Origin: an uncultured Clostridia bacterium
Lineage (GTDB): Bacteria; Bacillota; Clostridia; Christensenellales; Borkfalkiaceae
Direction: 5' to 3'
DNA: 9,148 nt
Assembly (NCBI GenBank): GCA_946637575.1
Contig: CAMPBJ010000029.1
Coordinates: forward strand, 1 to 9,148
Made by a program: the position numbers and the translations under genes. The number at the start of each line of letters is the position of its first letter. Within the stretch, counting starts at the first letter, position 1. Shown in pieces: positions 1 to 7,163 of the stretch. The notes beneath the pieces are model-generated. The model made no database searches and was not told the origin of the DNA. It worked only from the letters and a program-made list of their open reading frames with translations.

Positions 1-6
1 ATATTC

Positions 7-837
7 CTATATGATCTTATTTTTCTTCGTTCCCTTTATCTTACCGTAGTCTTTGTCGCCCGTAAAATCACGTTCCTTTTTATACTCGCCGCCGAGCGAT
101 TCTATCGCAAAGCGAAGTTCGACAAAGTCGGCGTATCTTATCTTTTCGTTTTCTATTGCAGTCAAAAGGTACGGAAGAGCGCGTTCGTCTCCGAACCTTG
201 AAAGATAACCCGCGTACTGTGCGATTCTGTCCCCGTGACGAATAAATTCGGCGACTAAAACCGACAGAACCTTTTCGTCCCTTCCGGCGTGCGAAAGTAT
301 CTCGGCAAAACACTCCTTCGCCTTCTCACTTGCGCTGTCGAAAGAATTTAGTACCGCGTCCTTTACTTTATCCGCTTTAGAAGATAGTATTTCGGTCGCG
401 ATCTCCGTTACGTTTTCGGGGTAGTCGCAGATTATCAGATTAAGTATTTCGTTTAGTCCGCTTTCGGCGTTCATGATCTCGTGGATATTGAGAAGATACG
501 CGATAAATTCGTCGTTTTCGGCGTCCTTTAAGGCAGAAACTACGGCTGCCTCGCCGTCTTTTGCGTTTATAATCCCTTCTGATAAAAAGTCCGAAACGGG
601 AACGCCCTTTTCCACGTGTTCTTTAAGCGCGGCGATAAGTTCTTCGGCGGAAAAATCGCGGTAGTACTCGTTAGGAGTTTTGCCGTCAAGTTCGGGAAGC
701 GCGGTGTTCCCGAACTCTTCGTACATGGTGGGAATATGGTCTTCTATCTCCTCAGGCTTGATTTTGCCTATGTTTTTATAGACGTAAGTGCCGATATACT
801 TATCGAATATTTTGTCTATATCAATCGTTTTTATCAT
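7..837 (-). CDS. Small alpha-helical, HEAT-like repeat protein of unknown function
   Basis: I do not recognise a named family. The 276-residue product has no signal peptide and no membrane segment, so it should be cytoplasmic. It is acidic and helical through its centre. From about residue 63 to 250 it reads as successive amphipathic helix pairs, and the last pairs (about 205-250, including GDERALPYLLTAIEN and a following VELRFAIESLGGE) resemble HEAT or PBS-lyase-type repeats. The last 25 residues are lysine-rich and probably disordered. The ATG at 837 lies inside the end of the upstream TPR gene, a 17-nt overlap, with GGAGAG four nt before it, so translation is probably coupled. The stop (TAG) is at 7-9, and an AGGA at 5-8 suggests that another gene of the operon begins just outside the window. 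The repeat assignment is by eye; a role as a protein-binding scaffold is inference. Confidence 0.8.
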   Translation of the reverse strand: MIKTIDIDKIFDKYIGTYVYKNIGKIKPEEIEDHIPTMYEEFGNTALPELDGKTPNEYYRDFSAEELIAALKEHVEKGVPVSDFLSEGIINAKDGEAAVVSALKDAENDEFIAYLLNIHEIMNAESGLNEILNLIICDYPENVTEIATEILSSKADKVKDAVLNSFDSASEKAKECFAEILSHAGRDEKVLSVLVAEFIRHGDRIAQYAGYLSRFGDERALPYLLTAIENEKIRYADFVELRFAIESLGGEYKKERDFTGDKDYGKIKGTKKNKII

Positions 838-2527
838 TTTTCTCTCCGCATTTTAAATCGTAAAGTTCTTTTAATTTAAGCACCCTTTCCTTTTTTACGC
901 CGAAAATCCGCGTTACCGCACGCATTTCGCTGACGCCTTTATATTCGCAAAGAAGAGTGATGAGCGCCGCTATCTCTTCGGGCGAAAATCCTTCTTCGAT
1001 TACTGAAATCCCCAGCGTTTTGTACGTCTTATTTGCGTAAAAAGCAAGTTTTTCCTGATCTTTTAAGCCGATAAACGCAAGTCTTGACAAGGTGTTCGCG
1101 TAAGCCGAAACGTAAATAATCCCGTCAGGTTTATCCGAAAACACGAGTTTCTTGGGTTTTATCTTCTCGTAAATGTTACCGCCGACCGCACCGAAGGAGT
1201 CTTTTTTTCCGTTAAGTATCAAAATATAGATCATGTACCGCTTTAAGTCCGTCGGAAGTTCGGGGATAAGCAGCGCGTCGCTTATCGTCTTTTTGGCAAA
1301 CTCGGAGTCGGATAGCGACAGCGCGTACGCCGCAAGTCTTGCGGTCTCACTATCGCACGAAAACAGTCCGTACGTCGCGACGTCCCTATTCTCCTTTTTT
1401 GAAAAGAACGATTTTACGGACAACGGGTCGTCCGCAACGGCTATAAGCCGTTTTTTGTTCGCTCTCGCCACCTTTTTTGGCAGTTCTCTTGCGAACTTTA
1501 CGGGAAGAAGTTTTAAAGAATTCGCGTCCCCGTCCCTTATTTTTTTCGCTAAACCCAAGTAGTATTTGGGAAAAGGAGCGGTCGGTACTATTCTTAACAC
1601 AAAGGAAAATTCATCTACCGCCTCTTCGTACTTGCCGAGGTTTAAAAGCGACAGCCCGCGAAAGTACCTGAGTTCCACTTCGTACGGTCTTTCGGTCAAA
1701 ATAAACTTAAAACACTCGCTTGCGATCGCGTTATCATCCTGTTCTATCGCGCAAGTCGCGATCTTGTAGTACTCGGTCGGTTCGCCTTTTCTCGATTCGA
1801 GCGCCTTTTTGTAGTAATACGCGCTCTTTTCGTCGTCGTTTTTCATCTTGTAGATCGTAGATAAGTTGCAGTACGCCGTAACGTTTTCTCCGTGAAAAGA
1901 CAGCGAGAATTTACACGCCTCTATCGCAAGATCGTCTTCTTCGGATAAATAGTAGGCGGTCTGCGCGTCTCCGCACTCGTCTTCGGTCATCTCTTTTAAC
2001 GGAATCTCGCGGTAAATGGAAGACGCAATATAATAATTTCCCGAAACAAGCGCGCTTTTGGCGCGTTTTATGTCCTCCGAATAATCCGCGTGCCCCTCGG
2101 GGTAAACGATCTTAAAGATAGGTTTCGGCGGGAAGTTGTTCGACAGAAACTCCAGAATATCGCCCTCTAACCCATCTCTGTTTATATAACCGTCCGCTTC
2201 GACTTTTTTCTGGAAAAAGTAACCCGCCGCCCAATAGTTGTCTGAGTAAAAGTAATTTATTCCGAGTTCTTCGTACGCTATCGAACGTTTGTTCTTCGGC
2301 GCGACGTCTAGATATTTATACCAGAATCGGTTGGAATAGTCGTATAATCCCATATCCGCGTAAACGTCCGCTATATCGGTTAAAACCTCCGGGGAGGTTT
2401 CCTTTTCAAGCGCGGAAAACAAAAGGCCGAGAGAACCTACCGGATCTCCCTCGTCCGCACGTCTTTCCGCTATTTCCAAAAGCGTATCCTTATCTCTTTC
2501 AAATTTTAGTATTCTTCCGTTTGACAT
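821..2527 (-). CDS. TPR-repeat protein of unknown function
   Basis: This 568-residue soluble protein is built largely of tetratricopeptide repeats, which are helix pairs used to bind partner proteins. TPR-like units are visible at about residues 17-80 and 81-110, around 150-210, and most clearly at 214-317, where units of about 34 residues carry the usual Tyr/Ala/Gly pattern (YCNLSTIYKMKNDDEKSAYY, then YFRGLSLLNLGKYEEAVDEF). The C-terminal part (about 345-560) is helical but is no longer clear TPR. There is no signal peptide, membrane helix or catalytic motif. The chosen ATG at 2527 overlaps hslO by 29 nt and has only a weak ribosome site. A TTG at 2479 (codon 17), seven nt after AAGGA, is a credible alternative that would leave a 19-nt gap to hslO. 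I kept the ATG because the stretch ILKFERDKD leading into the first helix looks like a natural N-terminus. The downstream HEAT-like gene overlaps its stop, so the two may work together. Confidence 0.85.
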   Translation of the reverse strand: MSNGRILKFERDKDTLLEIAERRADEGDPVGSLGLLFSALEKETSPEVLTDIADVYADMGLYDYSNRFWYKYLDVAPKNKRSIAYEELGINYFYSDNYWAAGYFFQKKVEADGYINRDGLEGDILEFLSNNFPPKPIFKIVYPEGHADYSEDIKRAKSALVSGNYYIASSIYREIPLKEMTEDECGDAQTAYYLSEEDDLAIEACKFSLSFHGENVTAYCNLSTIYKMKNDDEKSAYYYKKALESRKGEPTEYYKIATCAIEQDDNAIASECFKFILTERPYEVELRYFRGLSLLNLGKYEEAVDEFSFVLRIVPTAPFPKYYLGLAKKIRDGDANSLKLLPVKFARELPKKVARANKKRLIAVADDPLSVKSFFSKKENRDVATYGLFSCDSETARLAAYALSLSDSEFAKKTISDALLIPELPTDLKRYMIYILILNGKKDSFGAVGGNIYEKIKPKKLVFSDKPDGIIYVSAYANTLSRLAFIGLKDQEKLAFYANKTYKTLGISVIEEGFSPEEIAALITLLCEYKGVSEMRAVTRIFGVKKERVLKLKELYDLKCGEKNDKND

Positions 2528-3383
2528 CTTGGTTAAATATCTTATCTACGTCTTCCTTATAGTAAACGTATTTTTTATTACAGAACTGGCAGACGACTTC
2601 GATCTTGCCGTCCTCTTCCACCATCTTTCTCGTCTCCTTTTCCCCTAAAGAACGGAGAACAGAAACTATCTTCCTATCAGAGCATAAGCATTTATAACGG
2701 GGATAATACGTTTCGCCGTCTATACCCTTAAAAAACTTGTCCTTTACTCCTTCTATTCCGCCTTCTTCGATGAGAGTCGAGACCTTGGAAAGTTCGCCCA
2801 TTATGCTTTCAGCTTTATTAATAGCCTCTTCGCTTGCAAACGGGAGCGCCTGCAATATAACCCCGCCCGCACCCACGCACTTTCCGGTCTTTCCGATCTT
2901 AACGCCTAACGCCATCGCGGTCGGGATCTGTTCGCTCGTCGCAAAGTAGTACGCAAAATCTTCGGCGATCTCTCCGCTTATTAGTTCCGAACTTCCGGAG
3001 TACGGTTCTTTTAATCCCATGCTCTTTACGACCGTAAGTCTTCCCTTACCCACGCAACCGCCTACGTCTAATTTTCCGTTGCTCTTTAAGGGAAGATATG
3101 CGTTCGGATTGTCGATACTTCCGCGCATGTAGAGTTTTCCGTTTCCGCAGACGGTAACTTTTCCGCCTACCCCGTCGCCCGCTATCGTAACGGAAATATC
3201 GTCCTTCTCGTTTTTAAGTCCGCTTGCCATAAAGGTAGTCGCCGTAAGCGTCCGACCGAGCGTCGCCGCGGCAAGCGGTGAAAGTCCGTGGTATTTTATC
3301 GCTTTATTTACCATATCCGTCGTATCGAGTATCGAAAGGCTCATACTACTATCGAACACGAGCGACTTAAAAAGTTTATCCAT
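2499..3383 (-). CDS. hslO: Hsp33, redox-regulated molecular chaperone (HslO)
   Basis: Hsp33 is a cytoplasmic holdase. Oxidation of its zinc-bound cysteines unfolds the C-terminal switch, and the protein then protects unfolding proteins during oxidative or bleach stress without using ATP. The full-length 294-residue product shows the N-terminal core, with the stretch LGRTLTATTFMASGLK and glycine-rich strands around DGVGGKVTVCGNGKLYMRG. The C-terminal zinc site has CxC (C232, C234) and CxxC (C265, C268), the same positions as remembered for the E. coli protein. I chose the ATG at 3383 (MDKLFKSL) over a GTG nine nt upstream. It has GGTGG five nt before it, gives the familiar cysteine numbering, and overlaps the antiporter stop by 8 nt (ATGGATAA), which suggests coupled translation. 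All four ligands are present, so the redox switch should be intact. Confidence 0.96.
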   Translation of the reverse strand: MDKLFKSLVFDSSMSLSILDTTDMVNKAIKYHGLSPLAAATLGRTLTATTFMASGLKNEKDDISVTIAGDGVGGKVTVCGNGKLYMRGSIDNPNAYLPLKSNGKLDVGGCVGKGRLTVVKSMGLKEPYSGSSELISGEIAEDFAYYFATSEQIPTAMALGVKIGKTGKCVGAGGVILQALPFASEEAINKAESIMGELSKVSTLIEEGGIEGVKDKFFKGIDGETYYPRYKCLCSDRKIVSVLRSLGEKETRKMVEEDGKIEVVCQFCNKKYVYYKEDVDKIFNQDVKRKNTKI

Positions 3384-4650
3384 TGTTGCCACCGTTTTCT
3401 TCGATGAGCGGTTTAAGTCCCGTGTCTCCCGTTTCGCCCTTATATAAGAGTTTCAGAAGAATAGGCGCGAAAAGCGACGAAGTCAGGACCAAAAATACGG
3501 TGATCGCTATATATTTGGGATCGATAAGCCCGTTCTCCACACCTTTCTGCGTAACGACGAGCGCGACTTCGCCACGGGTTATCATGCCGACGCCGACGCG
3601 CAAACTGTCTTTAAAGGAAAAGCCGAATATCTTCGCCATACCGCCGCAACCGATTATCTTCGTAACTATCGCCACGAGTACGAAAGACAACGAGAACAGT
3701 ATTACTTCCGCGGAAAATCCGCTGAACGTTGTGCCTATTCCTATCCTTGCAAAGAAGATAGGCGCGAACATAAGGTAAGAACTGATCGAAACGCGCCTGT
3801 CAACGTACTGCGCGGACTCGTGATTCGTCGAGAGCATAACGCCCGCGATGAACGCGCCCGTTATGTCCGCGACGCCGAATATTTTTTCAGCGACGAACGA
3901 GTAAAGAAGACAGGTCGCGATAGAAAAGATCGGGATCCTTCTAGTATGCGGAGATCTGGACTCGATAAACTTAAAAAGTTTCGAAAGCCCGATCCCGCCG
4001 CCTATCGCGAGAGCGAAGAACGCAAATATCCAGAGAACGGATACGATTATATTTCCGTCCGGGTTGATGAACGAAAGCACGGGCGATACCGCGCCGTTGC
4101 CGGATAGATTTAATACGACCGTCAGCACCAAAATGCCGAGAATATCGTCGATCAAAGCGGCGGAAAGGATTACCATACCTACTTTAGTCTGCAACTTTCC
4201 TAATTCGCGAAGAACTTCTACCGTGATACCGACCGAAGTCGCCGTCATTATAACGCCGACGAAAAGCCAGGTGTGAATATCTGCGTCCGGCAAGAAAAGA
4301 TAGCCGATAAGCGTTCCCGCGCCGAGCGGCAGAAGAACGCCCGCCATTGCGACCGCAAAGGATACGAACCCTACGTTTTTAAGTTCTTTTATCTTCGCCT
4401 CTAACCCTGCCGAGAACATTACGAAGATAACACCTACTTTGGAGAACGCCTCTAAGTACGCGTTGTCTTTTAAGGGGAACAGTTCCGTATCGAAAAAATT
4501 ACCCCAGATCGCAGGCCCGATTAAAATGCCTGCGAGAATAAAACCGAAAACCTGCGGAAGCCCCAACCTCCGCGCTATAAGTCCGAAAAACTTTGTCGAA
4601 AACAAGATTACGGACAACTGGAACAAAAAATCAATGATGCTTACTTCCAT
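3376..4650 (-). CDS. CPA2-family cation:proton antiporter (Kef/NapA-type membrane domain)
   Basis: This integral membrane protein should exchange Na+ or K+ for protons and so help control internal pH and ion balance. The 424 residues form about 12-13 hydrophobic helices and match the Na+/H+ exchanger domain of the CPA2 superfamily. The family opening GLIARRLGLPQVFGFILAGI covers about 23-42. TATSVGITVEVL (136-147) is the unwound helix of the ion site, DD at 168-169 is the expected ion/proton-binding pair, and GMITRGEVALVV (355-366) is the conserved late helix. The protein ends soon after the last helix, with no RCK/TrkA-N or TrkA-C regulatory domain as in KefB/KefC, so it is a short NapA/GerN-like form. 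AGAAGG lies six nt before the ATG, in the 12-nt gap after the upstream gene. Ion specificity cannot be read from the sequence. Confidence 0.92.
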   Translation of the reverse strand: MEVSIIDFLFQLSVILFSTKFFGLIARRLGLPQVFGFILAGILIGPAIWGNFFDTELFPLKDNAYLEAFSKVGVIFVMFSAGLEAKIKELKNVGFVSFAVAMAGVLLPLGAGTLIGYLFLPDADIHTWLFVGVIMTATSVGITVEVLRELGKLQTKVGMVILSAALIDDILGILVLTVVLNLSGNGAVSPVLSFINPDGNIIVSVLWIFAFFALAIGGGIGLSKLFKFIESRSPHTRRIPIFSIATCLLYSFVAEKIFGVADITGAFIAGVMLSTNHESAQYVDRRVSISSYLMFAPIFFARIGIGTTFSGFSAEVILFSLSFVLVAIVTKIIGCGGMAKIFGFSFKDSLRVGVGMITRGEVALVVTQKGVENGLIDPKYIAITVFLVLTSSLFAPILLKLLYKGETGDTGLKPLIEENGGNNG

Positions 4651-4662
4651 GATGTGCCTTCT

Positions 4663-5937
4663 TTATTTTTTACCGCCTTTTTTCTTTTCCCTTTTAGAAA
4701 GTTCTTTTTTAGCGTCCGCTATGCGTTTTTCACGCTCCGCAACCGCTTTTTCGGAGTTCGCAGCCTTAAACTTTTCAAACTGCGGATCGTCTTTATGCTC
4801 TTCCACGTATTTTTCGTGGTCTTCGTATATTTTTCGCTTACTTTCGCTTAAACGTTCGAGATCCGCCCTGCCGAACGCCTCGGGCAATTCTTCGATCCTT
4901 AGATCGTCGTCCGTGATCGGTTTAATGGGGCGGGAAGCGTAAACGCTCGCGGTGGTCGGATCGATCTGCTTTTTGTAGAGTTTGACCGCTTCCGCGTCGG
5001 TTTCTTTTACCTTTCCGTAGATACCGCGGTTAGTGGCGTATCCGCGCTTTTTGTTGATGTGACTGTCGTATATCCACTGGCAGTAGTCCGTCCATATAAG
5101 GAGGAAAAACGAAAAACCGATGAGTACCGACGCGATAGTGCCTATCACCATAAGTATTCCGCCGAAGGGAATAAGCAAGAAAGGAATAATCCCCGCCGCG
5201 ACAAAAATTATATTGAGCGGAATAAACGAGACCGTCATCACGACCGCGTTTTTAATAAGAGAACCGAACCCGACTTCGTAAGTAACCGTCATCGCGACCA
5301 TATGCAGAGCGACGAGCGTGATAAACGCCATTACGGCATAGATAAACACCTTTCCTACGACGGTAAGCCAGGCGATATTCGGGTACGAGTTACCGACGAT
5401 ACCTAAAAGCGAACTCCCGATAGCCGATATGTAGAAAAAGAACGAGTAGATAAGACAGATCAAAACGATATGCTTAAAGTTGCGCTTTATCCCCAGCCAG
5501 AAGTCGTTCGCGATGAAAATCCCTTCCGTCCAGATCATATTGCGCGCGACGTACGCGCCGCCCGACAGACCTACGCCGAAAATGATAAACGCGAGCGGCA
5601 AAAAGAGAAAGACGAAAAGATTAGATCTGAACGCGATCTGCGACGAGAACCCTTCTACGCTCGACGGCGCAAGATAACCTATCCCAAGCGGCGAAGAGAA
5701 CGGATAAGACGCGCCCATGCCCACTACCGAGAAGTTCCTCATTACGATAAGCGCGATTATGGGAAGCGCGAACGCAAAGACGATGATGTTTAAAAGCACG
5801 ACTTTGCCGAAACGCCCTTTTACGATATCCCAAAAGAGTTCCCACCTGTTAGAAGGTAAGGTCGATCTTGCGTATCCTTCGGACTTTTCCTTTCCCATAA
5901 GGATCTTTTCCATAAATCTGACTTTTCTGTTCGCCAT
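4663..5937 (-). CDS. DUF624/YesL-like multipass membrane protein with long charged cytoplasmic tail
   Basis: This is the first gene of the leftward operon. Residues 1-40 are basic. About six membrane helices follow, near 44-66, 105-130, 155-178, 192-218, 230-258 and 262-285. The block FWDIVKGRFGKVVLLNIIVFAFALP (start about 35) and the later NDFWLGIKRNFKHIVLICLI resemble the DUF624/YesL family. Members of that family are often found near sugar-transport genes and have no firmly known biochemical role. From 286 to 424 the protein is very polar. About 345-420 is rich in Lys/Glu and probably a helix or coiled coil, and it ends KKKGGKK. That tail is well beyond the roughly 200-residue size I expect for the family. 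AAAGG lies about six nt before the ATG at 5937. The family call is from pattern memory and is moderately sure; being a membrane protein is certain. Confidence 0.8.
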   Translation of the reverse strand: MANRKVRFMEKILMGKEKSEGYARSTLPSNRWELFWDIVKGRFGKVVLLNIIVFAFALPIIALIVMRNFSVVGMGASYPFSSPLGIGYLAPSSVEGFSSQIAFRSNLFVFLFLPLAFIIFGVGLSGGAYVARNMIWTEGIFIANDFWLGIKRNFKHIVLICLIYSFFFYISAIGSSLLGIVGNSYPNIAWLTVVGKVFIYAVMAFITLVALHMVAMTVTYEVGFGSLIKNAVVMTVSFIPLNIIFVAAGIIPFLLIPFGGILMVIGTIASVLIGFSFFLLIWTDYCQWIYDSHINKKRGYATNRGIYGKVKETDAEAVKLYKKQIDPTTASVYASRPIKPITDDDLRIEELPEAFGRADLERLSESKRKIYEDHEKYVEEHKDDPQFEKFKAANSEKAVAEREKRIADAKKELSKREKKKGGKK

Positions 5938-5966
5938 TTTTCACCTTTGTGCATTTTGTTTTCGCC

Positions 5967-6047
5967 TTAAAACGCGATTATCTTAAAATGCGCATAATTA
6001 TTTATTATAATATACAACAAAAACTTATTTTACACAATTAAAATGCG
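5967..6047. repeat. Three spaced copies of TTAAAAYGCG in the divergent promoter region
   Basis: TTAAAATGCG occurs exactly at 5983-5992 and 6038-6047, and with one change (TTAAAACGCG) at 5967-5976. All three are in the same orientation, 16 and 55 bp apart. The 5983 copy runs into the 8-bp palindrome ATGCGCAT (5988-5995). The 6038 copy sits just upstream of the -35 boxes of both outward promoters, while the other two fall in the likely leader of the leftward operon. Such spacing would suit a regulator or direct chance repeats in AT-rich DNA. I cannot name a factor that binds this sequence. Confidence 0.4.
6004..6037 (-). promoter_or_regulatory. Candidate promoter of the leftward operon
   Basis: Read on the minus strand, TTGTGT (6037-6032) is followed after 17 nt by TATATT. 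A perfect TATAAT overlaps this, shifted 5 nt downstream (6009-6004), but it has no good -35 at 17 nt. Either box would start the message near 5997-6002, about 60 nt before the first ATG of the leftward operon. The stretch is AT-rich, and this is the only sizeable gap before the five-gene run. The -35 match is poor (three of six), so the exact position is uncertain. Confidence 0.45.
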
Positions 6048-6065
6048 ACAAGTTCCCTAAAAAAC

Positions 6066-6094
6066 TTTACATCGTCGCTTGTTTTTGGTATACT
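6066..6094 (+). promoter_or_regulatory. Strong sigma-A-type promoter of the asd-dapA-dapB operon
   Basis: TTTACA (6066-6071) and TATACT (6089-6094) are separated by exactly 17 nt. TGG directly before the -10 box makes an extended -10 element, and a run of six A (6059-6064) lies just upstream of the -35. Transcription should begin near 6101, which leaves about 25 nt before the asd ATG. GGGG at 6114-6117, eight nt before that ATG, is the ribosome binding site. The short leader has no room for a riboswitch or attenuator. Confidence 0.8.
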
Positions 6095-6125
6095 TATCGT
6101 ATCAAATTATTATGGGGTATTGTAT

Positions 6126-7145
6126 ATGCAAAAGTTTAACGTTGCGGTTGTCGGCGCGACCGGCATGGTGGGCAATAAGTTCCTCGAAGTACTGACCGAA
6201 AGAAAACTTCCGGTCGAAAATTATTATCTCTTCGCTTCGGCAAAATCCGCCGGCAAGACGATCGACTTCATGGGGAAACCGCACACGGTCATCGAACTTA
6301 AGGAAGAAAACATTTTAGACAAGAAGATCGACATTGCTCTCTTCTCCGCAGGCGGAGACGTCAGCAAGGCTTTCGCACCCGTTTTTGCAAAACACGGCAC
6401 GCTCGTTATCGATAACTCGAACGCGTGGAGAAGAGATCCTTCCGTTCCGCTCGTCGTTCCCGAGTGTAACGAAGAAGATATCAAGTGGCATAAGAATATT
6501 ATAGCGAACCCGAACTGCTCGACTATACAGGCGGTCGTCGCGTTAAAGCCTTTACACGACAAGTTTAAAATAAAACGTATCATTTATTCCACCTATCAGG
6601 CGGTATCCGGCGCGGGCGTTAAGGGATTCAACGACTTAAAGGGCGGTATTTGCGGTGAAGCACCGCAGAAGTTCCCCTACCCTATCTTCGGCAACTGTCT
6701 TCCGCACATCGACGTCTTTTTAGACAACGGTTACACGAGAGAAGAAGACAAGATGATTTTTGAAACGAAAAAGATCTTTAACGACTGGGACTTAAAAGTT
6801 ACTGCGACCTGTGTGCGCGTTCCCGTGTACTACGGGCACAGCGAATCCATAAACGTAGAGTTCGAAAAACCCTGTTCGGTCGAAGAAGTTACGGAAGTGC
6901 TTAAAAACGCAAGGGGCGTCGTCGTAGTCGACGATCCGAAAAATCTCGCCTACCCCATGCCTATCTACGCGGAAAATAAGGACGAAGTTTTCGTAGGAAG
7001 GATAAGAAAGGACGACACGGTGGAAAACGGTATCAACCTTTGGGTAGTCGCGGACAATATAAGAAAGGGCGCGGCGACGAACGCCGTTCAGATCGCGGAA
7101 GCGGCGATCAAACTCGGCGCGGTCAAAGATCAACTTAATAAATAA
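6126..7145 (+). CDS. asd: Aspartate-semialdehyde dehydrogenase
   Basis: Asd reduces L-aspartyl-4-phosphate with NADPH to aspartate semialdehyde, the branch point between diaminopimelate/lysine and homoserine-derived amino acids. The 339-residue product is full length. The N-terminal nucleotide fold begins with GATGMVG (10-16). The catalytic cysteine is C131 in NPNCSTIQ, a glutamine follows in YQAVSGAG (Q158), and the conserved histidine is H238 in RVPVYYGHSESINVEF. The C-terminal WVVADNIRKGAATNAVQIAE is typical of the family. I chose the ATG at 6126, eight nt after GGGG. A TTG two codons earlier (6120) is in frame but sits too close to that site. It is first in its operon, with 18 nt before dapA. 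Confidence 0.97.
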   Translation: MQKFNVAVVGATGMVGNKFLEVLTERKLPVENYYLFASAKSAGKTIDFMGKPHTVIELKEENILDKKIDIALFSAGGDVSKAFAPVFAKHGTLVIDNSNAWRRDPSVPLVVPECNEEDIKWHKNIIANPNCSTIQAVVALKPLHDKFKIKRIIYSTYQAVSGAGVKGFNDLKGGICGEAPQKFPYPIFGNCLPHIDVFLDNGYTREEDKMIFETKKIFNDWDLKVTATCVRVPVYYGHSESINVEFEKPCSVEEVTEVLKNARGVVVVDDPKNLAYPMPIYAENKDEVFVGRIRKDDTVENGINLWVVADNIRKGAATNAVQIAEAAIKLGAVKDQLNK

Positions 7146-7163
7146 TTTTGTAGGACTGAGTGT

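Noticed and set aside
3384..3392. GTG start three codons before the hslO ATG
   Set aside because: The ATG at 3383 has GGTGG at good spacing, begins like other Hsp33 proteins and gives the known cysteine numbering.
4439..4942. Plus-strand open frame of 167 codons, rich in Ser and Phe
   Set aside because: It runs antisense across two well-supported genes and their 12-nt junction, and its low-complexity composition mirrors their Lys/Glu codons.
5470..5793. Plus-strand open frame of 107 codons, very rich in Arg, Lys, Glu and Asp
   Set aside because: It lies wholly opposite the DUF624-like gene, and its composition is what the complement of that gene's codon bias produces; it has no ribosome site or family match.
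6120..6125. TTG start two codons before the asd ATG
   Set aside because: It lies only two nt after the GGGG ribosome site, while the ATG at 6126 is ideally spaced and gives the usual N-terminus.
5938..6125. Possible riboswitch or small RNA in the divergent intergenic region
   Set aside because: The region is AT-rich with no stable long stem visible; the promoters account for it and leave leaders too short for a lysine riboswitch.
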